Positions 37,267 through 46,122 are shown, counted from the first letter of the stretch. The stretch: 58,578 nucleotides of DNA from Neolewinella persica DSM 23188 (GCF_000373105.1 NZ_KB890449.1:1-58578); one strand, 5' to 3'. A program made the numbers and translations. Notes: generated from the sequence alone by a model not told the origin.

Positions 37267-37593
37267 ATGTTATACGTAGCAGACAGCGCAAAAGGCAGGT
37301 TAGCATCGATCCGGGAAGCCAAGGGCTTTACCCCCGATTACTTCCTGCGCGCCACCATTACCAGTGGTGGTTGCTCCGGCCTGACTTATCAGCTTGATTT
37401 CGATAACGAGCTGAAGGAAAGAGACCAGGTTTTTGAAGACAACGGCGAAACCGTTGTTTGTGATCTCAAGTCTTTTCTCTACCTCTGTAACTCCACCCTG
37501 GAGTTCAACGGTGGTTTGGAGGGCAACGGCTTTTCCTTCAACAATCCCAACGCTAGTCGGGAGTGTGGATGTGGCGAATCGTTCGCAGTGTAG
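37267..37593 (+). CDS. iscA: A-type Fe-S carrier IscA/HesB-like protein
   Basis: This 108-residue A-type carrier takes Fe-S clusters from the scaffold to target proteins. The three conserved cysteines are present: Cys36 in SGGCSGLTYQL and the C-terminal pair Cys100 and Cys102 in ECGCGESF. The start is ATG 37267. It is the last gene of the isc cluster. Its start codon sits right at the foot of a long hairpin, so it may be made at a different level from iscS and iscU. A strong terminator follows 32 bases after the stop. Confidence 0.92.
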   Translation: MLYVADSAKGRLASIREAKGFTPDYFLRATITSGGCSGLTYQLDFDNELKERDQVFEDNGETVVCDLKSFLYLCNSTLEFNGGLEGNGFSFNNPNASRECGCGESFAV

Positions 37594-37624
37594 CGAAATA
37601 CTACAGTCTAAAGTTTTAATGGCC

Positions 37625-37666
37625 AGCCCTGATCACTACCCAGTGATCAGGGCTGATTGTTTTTTC
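37625..37666 (+). terminator. Intrinsic terminator of the isc operon
   Basis: A perfect 13-bp stem (37625-37637 with 37642-37654) has a four-base loop, followed by GATTGTTTTTTC. After it, up to 37855, nothing else was recognised. Confidence 0.92.
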
Positions 37667-37855
37667 TAAGTTTCCAATGCTTCTGTTACGCTCATCAAAG
37701 GAAGACTAAGAACACGTTCGGTTAACTCCTTTGTGTAGATAACTTACACTTCATCTTTAATCATTCTCAGGCGTTCCCTTCTAACGCTCCCCGAAACGAG
37801 CACTCAGGGAAGCAACAGACTAACCGATCAACAGACAATACTCCAACAGACCAAC

Positions 37856-38350
37856 ATGTCTCAACCAACCTTTAACTACTTCCTGGAACAATTTCCCGAA
37901 ATCGACCTCCCGCTAACCTTCAGCGAGGATACTGTACGGACCATCAGCCGGGAAACACCGCCACTGCCCCCCGCCCTCATCTCCCAGTTTATCCTTCCCG
38001 TCGAACCGGGAATGGCCGATGAGTTAACGGAGTTTGTCGCTTGCTTACGCTTGCCGGAGAAGGAGGAATACGTCGGTATCGTTTACTGGCGTGCGGACCT
38101 CCTGCAATACCACTACACCTTGGTCACCTTTCACCCTAAAACCCAGGAATTAATTGACCGGCAGGTAATTGCCGGCGTGAGCTACGATGGGGAAGAGGTG
38201 ACCCAGACTCAGGCGGTACTAAACGAAAACCTAATGATATACCAGGTCAGTGGGCAGGCTAATGCCGAGGGAGAGTACGATTATAAGGCCAGCAGCAGCA
38301 CTGTCCGGCGCTTTAAGATTGCTCCTTCTGGAAAGGTAGTGGAATTGTGA
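37856..38350 (+). CDS. Hypothetical protein
   Basis: This 164-residue protein is of unrecognised family. It starts at ATG 37856 (MSQPTFNYFLEQFPEIDLPL) and has no signal peptide. The sequence is acidic and mixed alpha/beta: QFPEIDLPLTFSEDT, FVACLRLPEKEEYVGIVYWR and YHYTLVTFHPKTQELIDRQV suggest an N-terminal helix and a beta-sheet core. The C-terminus ends in FKIAPSGKVVEL. Normal codon use and the clean start argue for a real gene. It stands after the isc terminator and is convergent with the second PD40/OmpA gene. A SMI1/KNR4-like or immunity-like role cannot be claimed. Confidence 0.6.
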   Translation: MSQPTFNYFLEQFPEIDLPLTFSEDTVRTISRETPPLPPALISQFILPVEPGMADELTEFVACLRLPEKEEYVGIVYWRADLLQYHYTLVTFHPKTQELIDRQVIAGVSYDGEEVTQTQAVLNENLMIYQVSGQANAEGEYDYKASSSTVRRFKIAPSGKVVEL

Positions 38351-38378
38351 TATCTGGGGACTGCTCCGCAGCCTTTTA

Positions 38379-38440
38379 TTCCTCACAGAGGTAAAGCGCA
38401 GAGGGAGGCACAGTGGAAGCACAGAGGGCCGTCGTCGGAA
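38379..38440 (-). repeat. CTCTGTGCCTCC-type word block, copy 1
   Basis: Read on the minus strand it contains CCGACGACGGCCCTCTGTGC and CTGTGCCTCCCTCTGCGC. A related block lies at 49866-49915, in the same position relative to the 3'-end element of a minus-strand gene. Confidence 0.55.
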
Positions 38441-38463
38441 TATAAAATAGAAAACTAGCCCTT

Positions 38464-38561
38464 ACGAGCGAAGTGAGTTGCCTCCTGCGGGAGCACTACC
38501 TACTAACCACTACAAAGACCAAAGGCCGTCTACCAAGAAAAAGAGCGCAGCGACTTTTTGT
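38464..38561 (-). repeat. 3'-end element, copy B (after the second PD40/OmpA gene)
   Basis: On the minus strand, directly after the stop codon, it reads AGTCGCTGCGCTCTTTTTCT, GGTAGACGGCCTTTGGTC, TTAGTAGGTAGTGCTCCCGC and AACTCACTTCGCTCG, parallel to copies after the NADAR, GNAT and Plug genes. Confidence 0.65.
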
Positions 38562-40802
38562 CTACCTGAGTACCTCCACCCGTTCTCCCTGTTCTCCCGT
38601 AAGATTATTTCCAAAACCAATAGCCTGGTAGTTATTTGGTGCAATGCCTTTGTTCGCCAGGAAGTTTCTGATGGTCGTTGCGCGTTCTTCGCTCAATAAC
38701 TGAGCGGCGCGTGGGTCTAGGTTGGCGGGGGTATGAACCCTGATTTCGAGGACAGAAGTCGACTGCTGAATAAGCCCGACAAGTTGATCGAGACCAGTGT
38801 AGCCTCGGCTATCGGGGTAGGCAGTATTCGGGATGAAGCTGATCCCTGCCGGCATAGGAGCACCCCGGCCGGAAGGCAGGGAATTAGTTGCTGTAGTAGG
38901 GGAGGTAACCTCCCGGGTAGTTAGTGAAGCCGGAGGACGGGCATTATACTCTTCCGGCGTAGCGGGGCGTGCATACGGCGACGGTGCTTTGGCTGGTTGA
39001 TTAGGTGAGGGCGTACCTTTTGCCTCCCAGGTCTGCGCAGCAGCAGGCCGGTTGGTGGTGGCTGGTTGTCCGTAGGTCGTCGGCTGCGGCGATGTTGGCG
39101 TGGCATCTAACCGTCGCAGCTGGGCTCGCAGGGCTTCCAGTTCATCCAGTTGCCGCTGGTAGTCGCTGTCAAGTCGGGCAATTTCTGCAGGCGAAAGTGG
39201 CTCGGTTCTGGGCAGGCCCTCCCGAACTTCGTTTTCCCAGGAGGCACGTTCATAAATCCTGGGTGTATTATCCCTTTTAAGGCCAGCCCGGATTTCAGCG
39301 GCTATCCGTAAGCTATCGTTGTAGGCCTGTTCCAGTTCGGCCTGCGTCCGTACCACAGGGCTTGGAGGGCGATAGCTCTCACCAATGCTGGGGATTTCTA
39401 CTGCTGCCGGTGCAGGAGTCGCGGTCTTTTTGGTCCATTTATGGTTAGAGTCACTGCGTTGTCCGAGTTTCTCGTTTTGCTGGCGGCGAAACTTTGCCTT
39501 CATACGCTCCAGTTCCGCCAACTCTTCGGCGTAGCGCTTGGAACGGCCCTTACTCTTTGCCGTTGTTGCCGATGGAGGGATAGTATCCGTTGGCGACATC
39601 GTGGAGCGCTGATATTGATCCCGCAATGCCGCAAGTTCAGGGTCACCCGTTTTTGGAGCAACGAGGTCGTATTTGCGACGCTCCGCATCGAGGAGGTCCA
39701 ATTCTCGCTGACGACGGGTAATGCCCGCCTGAATCTGCTGGCGGTCCGGCGTACCATAAACATCCGGCGCGGTAGTAGCCACGAGGTTGCCTTGTCGTTG
39801 ACCATGGTCAACCAGTGGCGGCAAACTACGGTCAATTGCCCAGGTCTCTCCCCTGCGCAGGAATACGGCGTAACGGTTCAGGGCATCAGGGTAAACCGTT
39901 AATAATAGACCATCAGTAAGCGCTACTCTCGCTGTCTGACTTCCGGGAGGTGGCGGACCTGAAAGGTAGCCTCTTTCCAGGGTGACGGGCACCGGAAGAT
40001 CTTTTATTTCTACCGGCAGCAAAACGAGCTGTTCCTTTTTGGAGGAGGTGGCCGGTAAGGCCGCAATAATTTCGGCAGACGATAAGGAGGCCGAGAACTG
40101 ACGAACATTAGTGGGTATGTCTACAGATACCGGGCGGACTCCCGGGATGTCCTGGCGGAACCACCGGCCACCATCCCTGCGGAAATACATCGTCCGACCG
40201 TCGGTAGCCAAAGTAGGAGACGTTTCATTACCCGGACCATTGGCTTCTAGAAGCTCTTTGGAGGCGCCCCAGGTTCCGTTAGGTAAAGCGTCTCTCCGAT
40301 AAAGGTCCAGATTGCCCCCATCATAAGCGCTGTAAATGAGTTGGAGGGCATTAGGGTCGAAGGTTACATCATAGCGCGGCGCAATGCCTTCGGGCAGTGG
40401 CCAACTGTCCAGAATTCTCCAGTTCCGGCCGCTTTTTTCAAGGACGTCGAGGTAGCTTACCGCTCCGGTGCGTAACACGGCTAACCGGTTACCATCGGGA
40501 GAGAAAGCCAGCGCACGGTCATGGGCGAAGGAGTTAATGGGGGAGCCGGGGTTAAGGGGGCGGCCCCAGCTTCCGTCGGCATAACGAGGCATCGTCCAAA
40601 TGTCGGCAGCATTATCGGTACCCTTATTACTTGCGAAGTTTGGTCGGGTAAAAAAGAGTTCCTGACCATCGGGGCGAAGTAGCGGATCAATTTCCGCAGG
40701 TGCGTTGGCTCCCTGCAAACTGATAAGCTGCTGTGCTTCCAGCCCGGTAAAGGCGAAACAAAATAACAAAATCAGCGATGAAATAGCAGCGTGACGTAGC
40801 AT
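38562..40802 (-). CDS. PD40-repeat protein with coiled coil and degenerate OmpA-like C-terminus
   Basis: This 746-residue secreted protein has signal peptide MLRHAAISSLILLFCFAFTG. Residues about 25-360 contain WD40/PD40-like blades (PAEIDPLLRPDGQELFFTRP, ALAFSPDGNRLAVLR, SPTLATDGRTMYFRRDG). Residues about 370-570 are charged and helical, likely coiled coil (AELERMKAKFRRQQNEK, LDELEALRAQLRRLD). A Pro/Ala/Thr-rich linker follows. The last about 80 residues resemble an OmpA domain (LSEERATTIRNFLANKGIAP ... GERVEVL). The Asp of the usual HTD peptidoglycan motif is replaced (HTPANLD), so meso-DAP binding is doubtful. It is a partial relative of the PorE-like protein at 18394. Confidence 0.75.
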   Translation of the reverse strand: MLRHAAISSLILLFCFAFTGLEAQQLISLQGANAPAEIDPLLRPDGQELFFTRPNFASNKGTDNAADIWTMPRYADGSWGRPLNPGSPINSFAHDRALAFSPDGNRLAVLRTGAVSYLDVLEKSGRNWRILDSWPLPEGIAPRYDVTFDPNALQLIYSAYDGGNLDLYRRDALPNGTWGASKELLEANGPGNETSPTLATDGRTMYFRRDGGRWFRQDIPGVRPVSVDIPTNVRQFSASLSSAEIIAALPATSSKKEQLVLLPVEIKDLPVPVTLERGYLSGPPPPGSQTARVALTDGLLLTVYPDALNRYAVFLRRGETWAIDRSLPPLVDHGQRQGNLVATTAPDVYGTPDRQQIQAGITRRQRELDLLDAERRKYDLVAPKTGDPELAALRDQYQRSTMSPTDTIPPSATTAKSKGRSKRYAEELAELERMKAKFRRQQNEKLGQRSDSNHKWTKKTATPAPAAVEIPSIGESYRPPSPVVRTQAELEQAYNDSLRIAAEIRAGLKRDNTPRIYERASWENEVREGLPRTEPLSPAEIARLDSDYQRQLDELEALRAQLRRLDATPTSPQPTTYGQPATTNRPAAAQTWEAKGTPSPNQPAKAPSPYARPATPEEYNARPPASLTTREVTSPTTATNSLPSGRGAPMPAGISFIPNTAYPDSRGYTGLDQLVGLIQQSTSVLEIRVHTPANLDPRAAQLLSEERATTIRNFLANKGIAPNNYQAIGFGNNLTGEQGERVEVLR

Positions 40803-40985
40803 GAAAGAACTAGCTTAGGTAACCTTAGGACGACAAAAACACAAAGGGTCAACTCTTACCCTCGCATAAAATACGTTTTTTTTGCTGTTCAGGTTGCCTA
40901 AGGTACCGTTACCGAAATTATAATAGTTGCTTTTATGGGTGGATTCCAGTCCCTAAAACAAAAAAATAACGCAGTAAGGCACTAC

Positions 40986-42092
40986 CTACTCGAATTCTAC
41001 ATGCACTTCGGGGGTGGTTGGGTGTGCCTGACAGGCCAAAATATAGCCTTCGGCAATTTCATCATCATCAATGGCAAAGCAGACGTCCATTTTAACGCCA
41101 CCTTTAACGACCTTAGCCATACAGGTACTGCAGGCTCCGGCCAGACAGCTGTAGGGTGGGGCGGCACCTGCTTCGAGCAGGCCGTCCAGAATGGTCTGCC
41201 CTGGCTTCAGGTCTACGACAATTTCTTTACCGCTAAGTTTTACGAACGCTTTCCCGCCAGCCACGGGGCTGGTCGCCTCTTTTTTCTTTTTGGTATCGTT
41301 GGCGGACACGAAGCGCTCGCTATTGATGACATCTTTTTTGACGCCAAGACCTAAAAGTGCCTGCTCCACGTTATCGATCATCTCTCCTGGCCCGCAGATG
41401 TAGTAGTGCTTATCTTCCACAGCACCGGGATTGGCGTTAAGGAAATCCTGGACCGTCTTTATTTCTATACGGCCGATGGTGCCAGTCCACTTAGGCTTAC
41501 CGCCGGAGAACAGTCCTTTTAGTCCGCCAACCTTATACTTCTTAGGGCGGGAAAGGGTGTGGTGAACGACCAGTTGGCCTTCATACCGGTTTTGCAGCAC
41601 CTTGAGTTGTTCTGAAAAGATGATGTTCTCCTCGTCCCGGTTACCGTAGAGCAGGTAAACGGAGGACTTAGGCTCATGCTCCAGCAAGGTCCGGAGAATC
41701 GCCATCAGCGGAGTAATTCCACTACCGGCCCCAAAGAGGTAATAATCCCGGCGGCTGGCAGGATCCGGCTTGACGAGGAACCTGCCCTGCGGGGGCATTA
41801 CTTCGACAAGGTCTCCGGGACGAAGGTTGTCGGCAATATGGTTACTGACGATGCCTCCCTTTACGCGTTTAATGGTCACGGAAATTTCATCGTCGTGCGG
41901 AGCGGAACTCATGCTGTATGCGCGTCTTTCCTCTTTTCCGTTGATGACGAATTTCAAGGTCAGGTACTGGCCTGCAAAGTAGTTGAATTGTTCCACGTCC
42001 GCTGCTTCCGGCTTAAAAGAAACAGTGAGTGCCTGGTCCGTTTCCGGTTGAATGGAACTTATTGGCAGGGAGAAAAACGTTGGCTGGCTCAT
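40986..42092 (-). CDS. PaaE-type ferredoxin-NAD(P)H oxidoreductase with C-terminal 2Fe-2S domain
   Basis: This 368-residue protein combines an FAD-binding ferredoxin-reductase domain (RRAYSMSSAP and GDLVEVMPPQGRF, about residues 55-105), an NAD-binding domain (YYLFGAGSGITPLMAIL, YYICGPGEMIDNVEQ) and a C-terminal plant-type [2Fe-2S] ferredoxin domain with the C-x4-C-x2-C cluster in YSCLAGACSTCMAKV and the fourth Cys in YILACQAHP. It feeds electrons from NAD(P)H to an oxygenase. The same architecture occurs in phenylacetyl-CoA epoxidase reductase PaaE and in general flavodoxin/ferredoxin reductases of Bacteroidota. No paaABCD genes are nearby, so the partner oxygenase is unknown. The start is ATG 42092. 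Confidence 0.88.
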   Translation of the reverse strand: MSQPTFFSLPISSIQPETDQALTVSFKPEAADVEQFNYFAGQYLTLKFVINGKEERRAYSMSSAPHDDEISVTIKRVKGGIVSNHIADNLRPGDLVEVMPPQGRFLVKPDPASRRDYYLFGAGSGITPLMAILRTLLEHEPKSSVYLLYGNRDEENIIFSEQLKVLQNRYEGQLVVHHTLSRPKKYKVGGLKGLFSGGKPKWTGTIGRIEIKTVQDFLNANPGAVEDKHYYICGPGEMIDNVEQALLGLGVKKDVINSERFVSANDTKKKKEATSPVAGGKAFVKLSGKEIVVDLKPGQTILDGLLEAGAAPPYSCLAGACSTCMAKVVKGGVKMDVCFAIDDDEIAEGYILACQAHPTTPEVHVEFE

Positions 42093-42202
42093 GGCGTAAA
42101 GTTAACTGGGACGCAAAAGTCGTAAATTCAAAGTGTATTTCCAGCTTTGAAGCTACCATAGATTGATTGGATGCGTGCTTATGACGAGAATAGGAAATTT
42201 CA

Positions 42203-42220
42203 GGGCGCGGCCGCAGGTGC
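42203..42220 (+). repeat. Intergenic tag copy 8 (upstream form of the reductase gene)
   Basis: GGGCGCGGCCGCAGGTGC, read on the minus strand as GCACCTGCGGCCGCGCCC, lies 110 bases before the minus-strand reductase start. Its tail AGAAGGGATAAAAGAAGCAA nearly equals that of copy 7. Confidence 0.75.
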
Positions 42221-42490
42221 GGAGAAGGGATAAAAGAAGCAAGGGGAGAAAAGGTTGTGATTTTGCCTTTGGTGATTTATCGCGCGGAGAACAGGGGGGA
42301 GGAATCCGATAAACAACCTGGCTGAGGGCGTCCTCAACTTAACAGGACTGTAGCCGACAGACAAACTTTTGCCCGGCTGCGCCAGGTCAAAAGAATTTAT
42401 CGGACGGCAGCGCCGCCCGTCCGGCGGGCCTTGAGCATTGAAATAGTAAGCTTAAACCCCAGCTGAGCCCTACTCCTCAAACCTTCCCCC

Positions 42491-42508
42491 GCACCTGCGG
42501 CCTCGCCC
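42491..42508 (-). repeat. Intergenic tag copy 9 (downstream form of recQ)
   Basis: On the minus strand GGGCGAGGCCGCAGGTGC begins directly after the T-run of the recQ terminator. Confidence 0.78.
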
Positions 42509-42545
42509 AAAAAAAATAGTCAGCCCGGAACCTCCGAACTGACTA
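42509..42545 (-). terminator. Intrinsic terminator of recQ
   Basis: On the minus strand TAGTCAG (42545-42539) pairs with CTGACTA (42523-42517) and an eight-base T-run follows (42516-42509). Confidence 0.85.
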
Positions 42546-42571
42546 CCTGACGCTTTTGACTCCCTGACTTT

Positions 42572-44794
42572 TTAATTCGCCATTTCACTCAGGAACTTAA
42601 TACGAACCAGCTTAATTTCCTCGATGGTTACATCTTCCTCTTTTAAAGTCTGGAAGGCAATATCGGGATCGTCCGTCTCACGGTCGGGGTCCATAAAGTA
42701 GTCGTAGGTTTCCTCCAGGCTGTACTCATCAACTTCCTCTTCGATGTAATAGTCGATGTTGAGTTTGGTACCAGAATGAACGATGGAAACCATCTCTTCC
42801 ATCAATTCGTCCATGGAAAGTTGATTGCCGGAAGCAATATCCTCCAACGGAATTTTCCGATCTACCGCCTGGATAATGTTGATCTTTTTCTTAGACTTAT
42901 TGGCCACCTGTTTGACGACAAAATCACTCGGCCGGTCAATGTCATTTTCTTCCACATACTTTTCAATCAGCATCAGGAACGGCGTGGCGTAGCGTCGGGC
43001 TTTGCCGATACTGACACCATTTACATTCTTCATCTCCTCCAGCGTGATGGGGTAGCGGGTCGCCATCTCGTGAAGGGAAGGATCCTGGAAAATAACGAAA
43101 GGAGGAATGTCCAATCGCTTTGCTTCCTTTTTTCGCAGGTCTTTCAGCGCCAGGAGGAGGGCCTTGTCGAGAACCACAGCACGAGCATCGTCGGCAGCTC
43201 CCTGAATGTCGGCGGCCAACTCTTTTTCAAAGTCGTGGTCAATCGGTATCTGGAAACTTCGTGGTTTCTTCAAAAAGGCCTCGCCTTCCTCGGTAATTTT
43301 GATGGTGCCATAAGATTCGATGTCTTTACGCACGAGGTTATTAAGCAGTGCCTGGCGGAATATGGAGCTCCACAGAACCTCTTCCTCCCCTTTGCCTACA
43401 CCAAAGCCTTTGCGCTTGACGAACTTATAATCCTTCATCTGCTTCGTCTCTTTGCCGAGCACGAATTCGATGAGCGTCTTAAGGGGGTAGTTTTGGTCTA
43501 ATTCAATGACCGCCTTGAGGGCTTCAACCACCTTATCCTTTGCTTCAATACGCTCTTTGGGGTGGCGACAGTTATCGCATCGCTTACCACAATTTTTGTC
43601 GTCGTATTCTTCTCCGAAGTAATGAAGCAGAAAGCGACGGCGGCAAGCCGTCGTTTCGGAGTAAGCCATAACCTCCTGCATCAGCTGCGCACCCATCTCC
43701 CGTTCCATCAGCGGCTTGTCGCGGAGGAATTTCTCGAGCTTCAGGATGTCTTTGTAAGCATAAAAAGCAATACAGCTGCCGCCCATGCCATCCCGTCCGG
43801 CACGGCCAGTTTCCTGGTAGTAATTTTCGATGGACTTCGGGATGTCGTAGTGAATCACAAACCGCACATCAGGTTTGTCGATACCCATTCCGAAAGCAAT
43901 GGTGGCACAGATAACGTCCACATCTTCCATCAAAAACTCATCCTGCGTACGGGAGCGCGTCTTGGGGTCGAGGCCAGCATGGTAAGGAGCGGCTTTGACA
44001 CCGTTTACCCGCAAGGTCTCTGCAATCTCTTCTGCTGATTTCCGACTCTGGACGTAAACGATGCCGGATTCTCCGGGCATTGTTTTTACGACCTGGATGA
44101 TCTGCTTGAAGGTGTATTCTTTCTTGCCCTTTGGCCTCACTTCGTAATAAAGGTTGTCCCGGTTGAAACTGGAGACAAAGGTGGCGTGGTTTTCGCCCAT
44201 CCGCAGGTTCTTCACGATGTCGGACTGGACTTTCGGCGTAGCGGTAGCCGTAAGGGCAATGATGGGGATCTGGTGCCCAATCTGGTCCAGCATTTCACGA
44301 ATCCGGCGGTACTCCGGGCGGAAGTCGTGTCCCCATTCAGAGATACAGTGGGCTTCATCGATGGCAACGAAAGAAATGTTGGACTCCCGGAAGAACTCAA
44401 TGTTTTCCTCCTTGGTCAGCGTTTCCGGTGCAACGAATAAGAGTTTAGTCTCACCGCTCGTAATGTCCTCCTTTACCTGGCGCATCTGCGTTTTGGAAAG
44501 GGAAGAATTCAGGAAGTGCGCTACGGCATCGTTGTCTCCGTAAGACCGGATAGAATCAACCTGGTTTTTCATCAGCGCAATCAGCGGTGAAATGACCAGG
44601 GCACATCCATCCATCATCAGGCCTGGAAGTTGGTAGCAGAGGCTTTTTCCACCACCGGTTGGCATGATGACGAAAGTATCCCGTCCTTCAAAAAGAGCTT
44701 CGATGATGGCCTTTTGGTGGCCCTTAAAAGTTTTAAAGCCGAATTGCTCAAACAATGCATCCTCTAAGTGGGTGGCAACTGGTTTAGCGGTCAT
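42572..44794 (-). CDS. recQ: ATP-dependent DNA helicase RecQ
   Basis: This 740-residue 3'-5' DNA helicase acts in recombination and repair. The start is ATG 44794 (MTAKPVATHLEDALFEQFG); a GTG four codons upstream is less likely. Helicase motifs are intact: motif I MPTGGGKSLCYQLP, motif II DEAHCISEWGHDFRPEY, and motif VI HYDIPKSIENYYQETGRAGRDG. A zinc-binding cluster (C-x17-C-x3-C-x2-C-like, in ETTACRRRFLL and NCGKRCDNCRHP), an RQC winged helix (about residues 400-520) and an HRDC domain (about residues 545-640) follow, then a further helical tail of about 90 residues typical of Bacteroidota RecQ. Confidence 0.95.
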   Translation of the reverse strand: MTAKPVATHLEDALFEQFGFKTFKGHQKAIIEALFEGRDTFVIMPTGGGKSLCYQLPGLMMDGCALVISPLIALMKNQVDSIRSYGDNDAVAHFLNSSLSKTQMRQVKEDITSGETKLLFVAPETLTKEENIEFFRESNISFVAIDEAHCISEWGHDFRPEYRRIREMLDQIGHQIPIIALTATATPKVQSDIVKNLRMGENHATFVSSFNRDNLYYEVRPKGKKEYTFKQIIQVVKTMPGESGIVYVQSRKSAEEIAETLRVNGVKAAPYHAGLDPKTRSRTQDEFLMEDVDVICATIAFGMGIDKPDVRFVIHYDIPKSIENYYQETGRAGRDGMGGSCIAFYAYKDILKLEKFLRDKPLMEREMGAQLMQEVMAYSETTACRRRFLLHYFGEEYDDKNCGKRCDNCRHPKERIEAKDKVVEALKAVIELDQNYPLKTLIEFVLGKETKQMKDYKFVKRKGFGVGKGEEEVLWSSIFRQALLNNLVRKDIESYGTIKITEEGEAFLKKPRSFQIPIDHDFEKELAADIQGAADDARAVVLDKALLLALKDLRKKEAKRLDIPPFVIFQDPSLHEMATRYPITLEEMKNVNGVSIGKARRYATPFLMLIEKYVEENDIDRPSDFVVKQVANKSKKKINIIQAVDRKIPLEDIASGNQLSMDELMEEMVSIVHSGTKLNIDYYIEEEVDEYSLEETYDYFMDPDRETDDPDIAFQTLKEEDVTIEEIKLVRIKFLSEMAN

Positions 44795-45113
44795 GTATAG
44801 ATTCACTTTGCTCCGAATGTTCTTTTACTGTAGCCGTGTAGCACCTCGTCGCAAGATTTATTTGCATTGAAGAACGGCATCGGAAGGTTTTTTAACTCAG
44901 GGTGATACCTTTGCGGTGCTCACCATTTTCGATGTAGGTTGATAAATACTAGTTGGGCAAAGAATAGGCGAATACAATTGGCCTGAACCAATCGGTTGTT
45001 AATTTAAGGGTTTAAGTTGATACTTCTTCGCTTTAGACCGCGAATTTTCATGAAAGTCACCCGTTAAAATTTACGGGCAAATTCGCTACGAGGGCTCAAA
45101 AATACACTTTTAC
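44795..45113. other. 319-base divergent interval between recQ and kdsD
   Basis: A TACCTTTG element (44906-44913) on the plus strand and a small hairpin CCCGT-TAAAATTT-ACGGG (45060-45077) were seen. No ORF of note is present, so kdsD would have a leader of about 190 bases if this promoter is used. Confidence 0.5.
44906..44913 (+). promoter_or_regulatory. -7 element far upstream of kdsD
   Basis: TACCTTTG followed by C matches TAnnTTTG, 200 bases before the kdsD GTG. No -33 partner was found. Confidence 0.4.
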
Positions 45114-46088
45114 GTGAAAAACGCAAGTCTCATTCTCGGGGTAGCCCGCAAAACGCTTGAAATCGAAGCAAATACCTTGCGTGATTTGGTCGGTACCTTG
45201 GATGAATCTTTTGTCGCCTGTGTGAACACCATCCATGCCGGTTCCGGCAGGGTTGTGGTAACAGGAATAGGGAAAACAGCTTTAGTAGCTAAAAAGATTG
45301 TAGCTACACTGAACTCTACGGGCACTCCGGCACTTTTTTTACACGCAGCCGACGCAATCCATGGAGATATCGGGATGGTGCAACCCGAAGACATCGTGTT
45401 GTGCCTGAGTAAGAGCGGTGAAACGGCGGAAGTGAAAATGCTCGCCTTGCTGGTGCGGCAGGCGGGCAACCCCCTTATCGCCATGGTAAGCCGTAAGGAT
45501 TGTAGCCTTGCACACCAGGCCGACCATGTGCTCCTGACGCCGATAAGCAGAGAGGCTGACCCAAACGATCTGGCCCCTACGGCCAGCACAACGGCCCAAA
45601 TGGCCCTTGGAGATGCTTTGGCCACTTCCTTATTGGCCTTGCGTGGATTTACTCCGGGGGATTTCGCCCGCTTCCATCCCGGTGGTTCGCTGGGGAAGCA
45701 GTTGTACCTGCGGGTGTCGGACCTGTACCCCAATAATGAGAAACCTTCGGTGACGACTGAGTCCCCCCTCCGGGAGATTCTGTTAGAGATGACCTCTAAG
45801 CGTTTGGGGGCAACGGCGGTCCTTGAGCCGGGAACAAATAAGTTGGCTGGCATCATCACCGACGGCGACCTGCGCCGGATGCTCACTGGTAACCCTCACC
45901 TGGAGACGGTAACGGCTGGGGAAATAATGACGCTCAATCCTAAAAAGATTCATAAAAGTACGCTGGCCATTAAGGCTATGGAATTGCTGCGGGCCAATAA
46001 CATCAGCCAATTAGTGGTGGTGGGAAAAGAGGAAAAGTATCTTGGGATCTTGCACGTGCATGATCTGATCAGGGAGGGGTTGGTGTAG
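45114..46088 (+). CDS. kdsD: D-arabinose 5-phosphate isomerase (KdsD/KpsF family)
   Basis: This 324-residue enzyme interconverts ribulose 5-phosphate and arabinose 5-phosphate, the first step to the LPS sugar Kdo. An N-terminal SIS domain (about residues 35-175) carries GRVVVTGIGKTALVAKKIVATLNSTGTP and LCLSKSGETAEVKML, and two CBS domains (about residues 205-324) carry VTTESPLREILLEM and AGIITDGDLRRML. The order and length are those of KdsD/KpsF/GutQ. No in-frame ATG fits, so GTG 45114 is the start. It stands alone, with a tag in downstream sense 34 bases after the stop. Confidence 0.93.
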   Translation: MKNASLILGVARKTLEIEANTLRDLVGTLDESFVACVNTIHAGSGRVVVTGIGKTALVAKKIVATLNSTGTPALFLHAADAIHGDIGMVQPEDIVLCLSKSGETAEVKMLALLVRQAGNPLIAMVSRKDCSLAHQADHVLLTPISREADPNDLAPTASTTAQMALGDALATSLLALRGFTPGDFARFHPGGSLGKQLYLRVSDLYPNNEKPSVTTESPLREILLEMTSKRLGATAVLEPGTNKLAGIITDGDLRRMLTGNPHLETVTAGEIMTLNPKKIHKSTLAIKAMELLRANNISQLVVVGKEEKYLGILHVHDLIREGLV

Positions 46089-46122
46089 GTTCGTGCATTG
46101 CGTACAAGTAGGTTTATATGCA

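Larger units (their letters stand above)
42093..42571. other. 479-base interval: mirrored tag element between recQ and the reductase gene
   Basis: It holds recQ's terminator (42509-42545), tag copy 9 right behind it, and tag copy 8 before the reductase gene, facing each other over 306 bases. Inside are a CGGACGGC/GCCCGTCCG hairpin near 42404-42426 and TTATCG/CGATAA words. No gene was seen. Confidence 0.6.

Noticed and set aside
42203..42508. Possible MITE with 18-bp terminal inverted repeats
   Set aside because: Inverted termini are present, but no target-site duplication was seen, lengths of similar pairs differ (105, 306, 348 bases) and the tags also occur singly, so the gene-boundary reading fits better.
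42776..43501. 241-codon open frame on the plus strand
   Set aside because: Antisense to the RecQ RQC/HRDC region; no start context or domain.
45110..45886. 258-codon open frame on the minus strand
   Set aside because: Antisense to kdsD; repetitive Ser/Arg composition typical of shadow frames.
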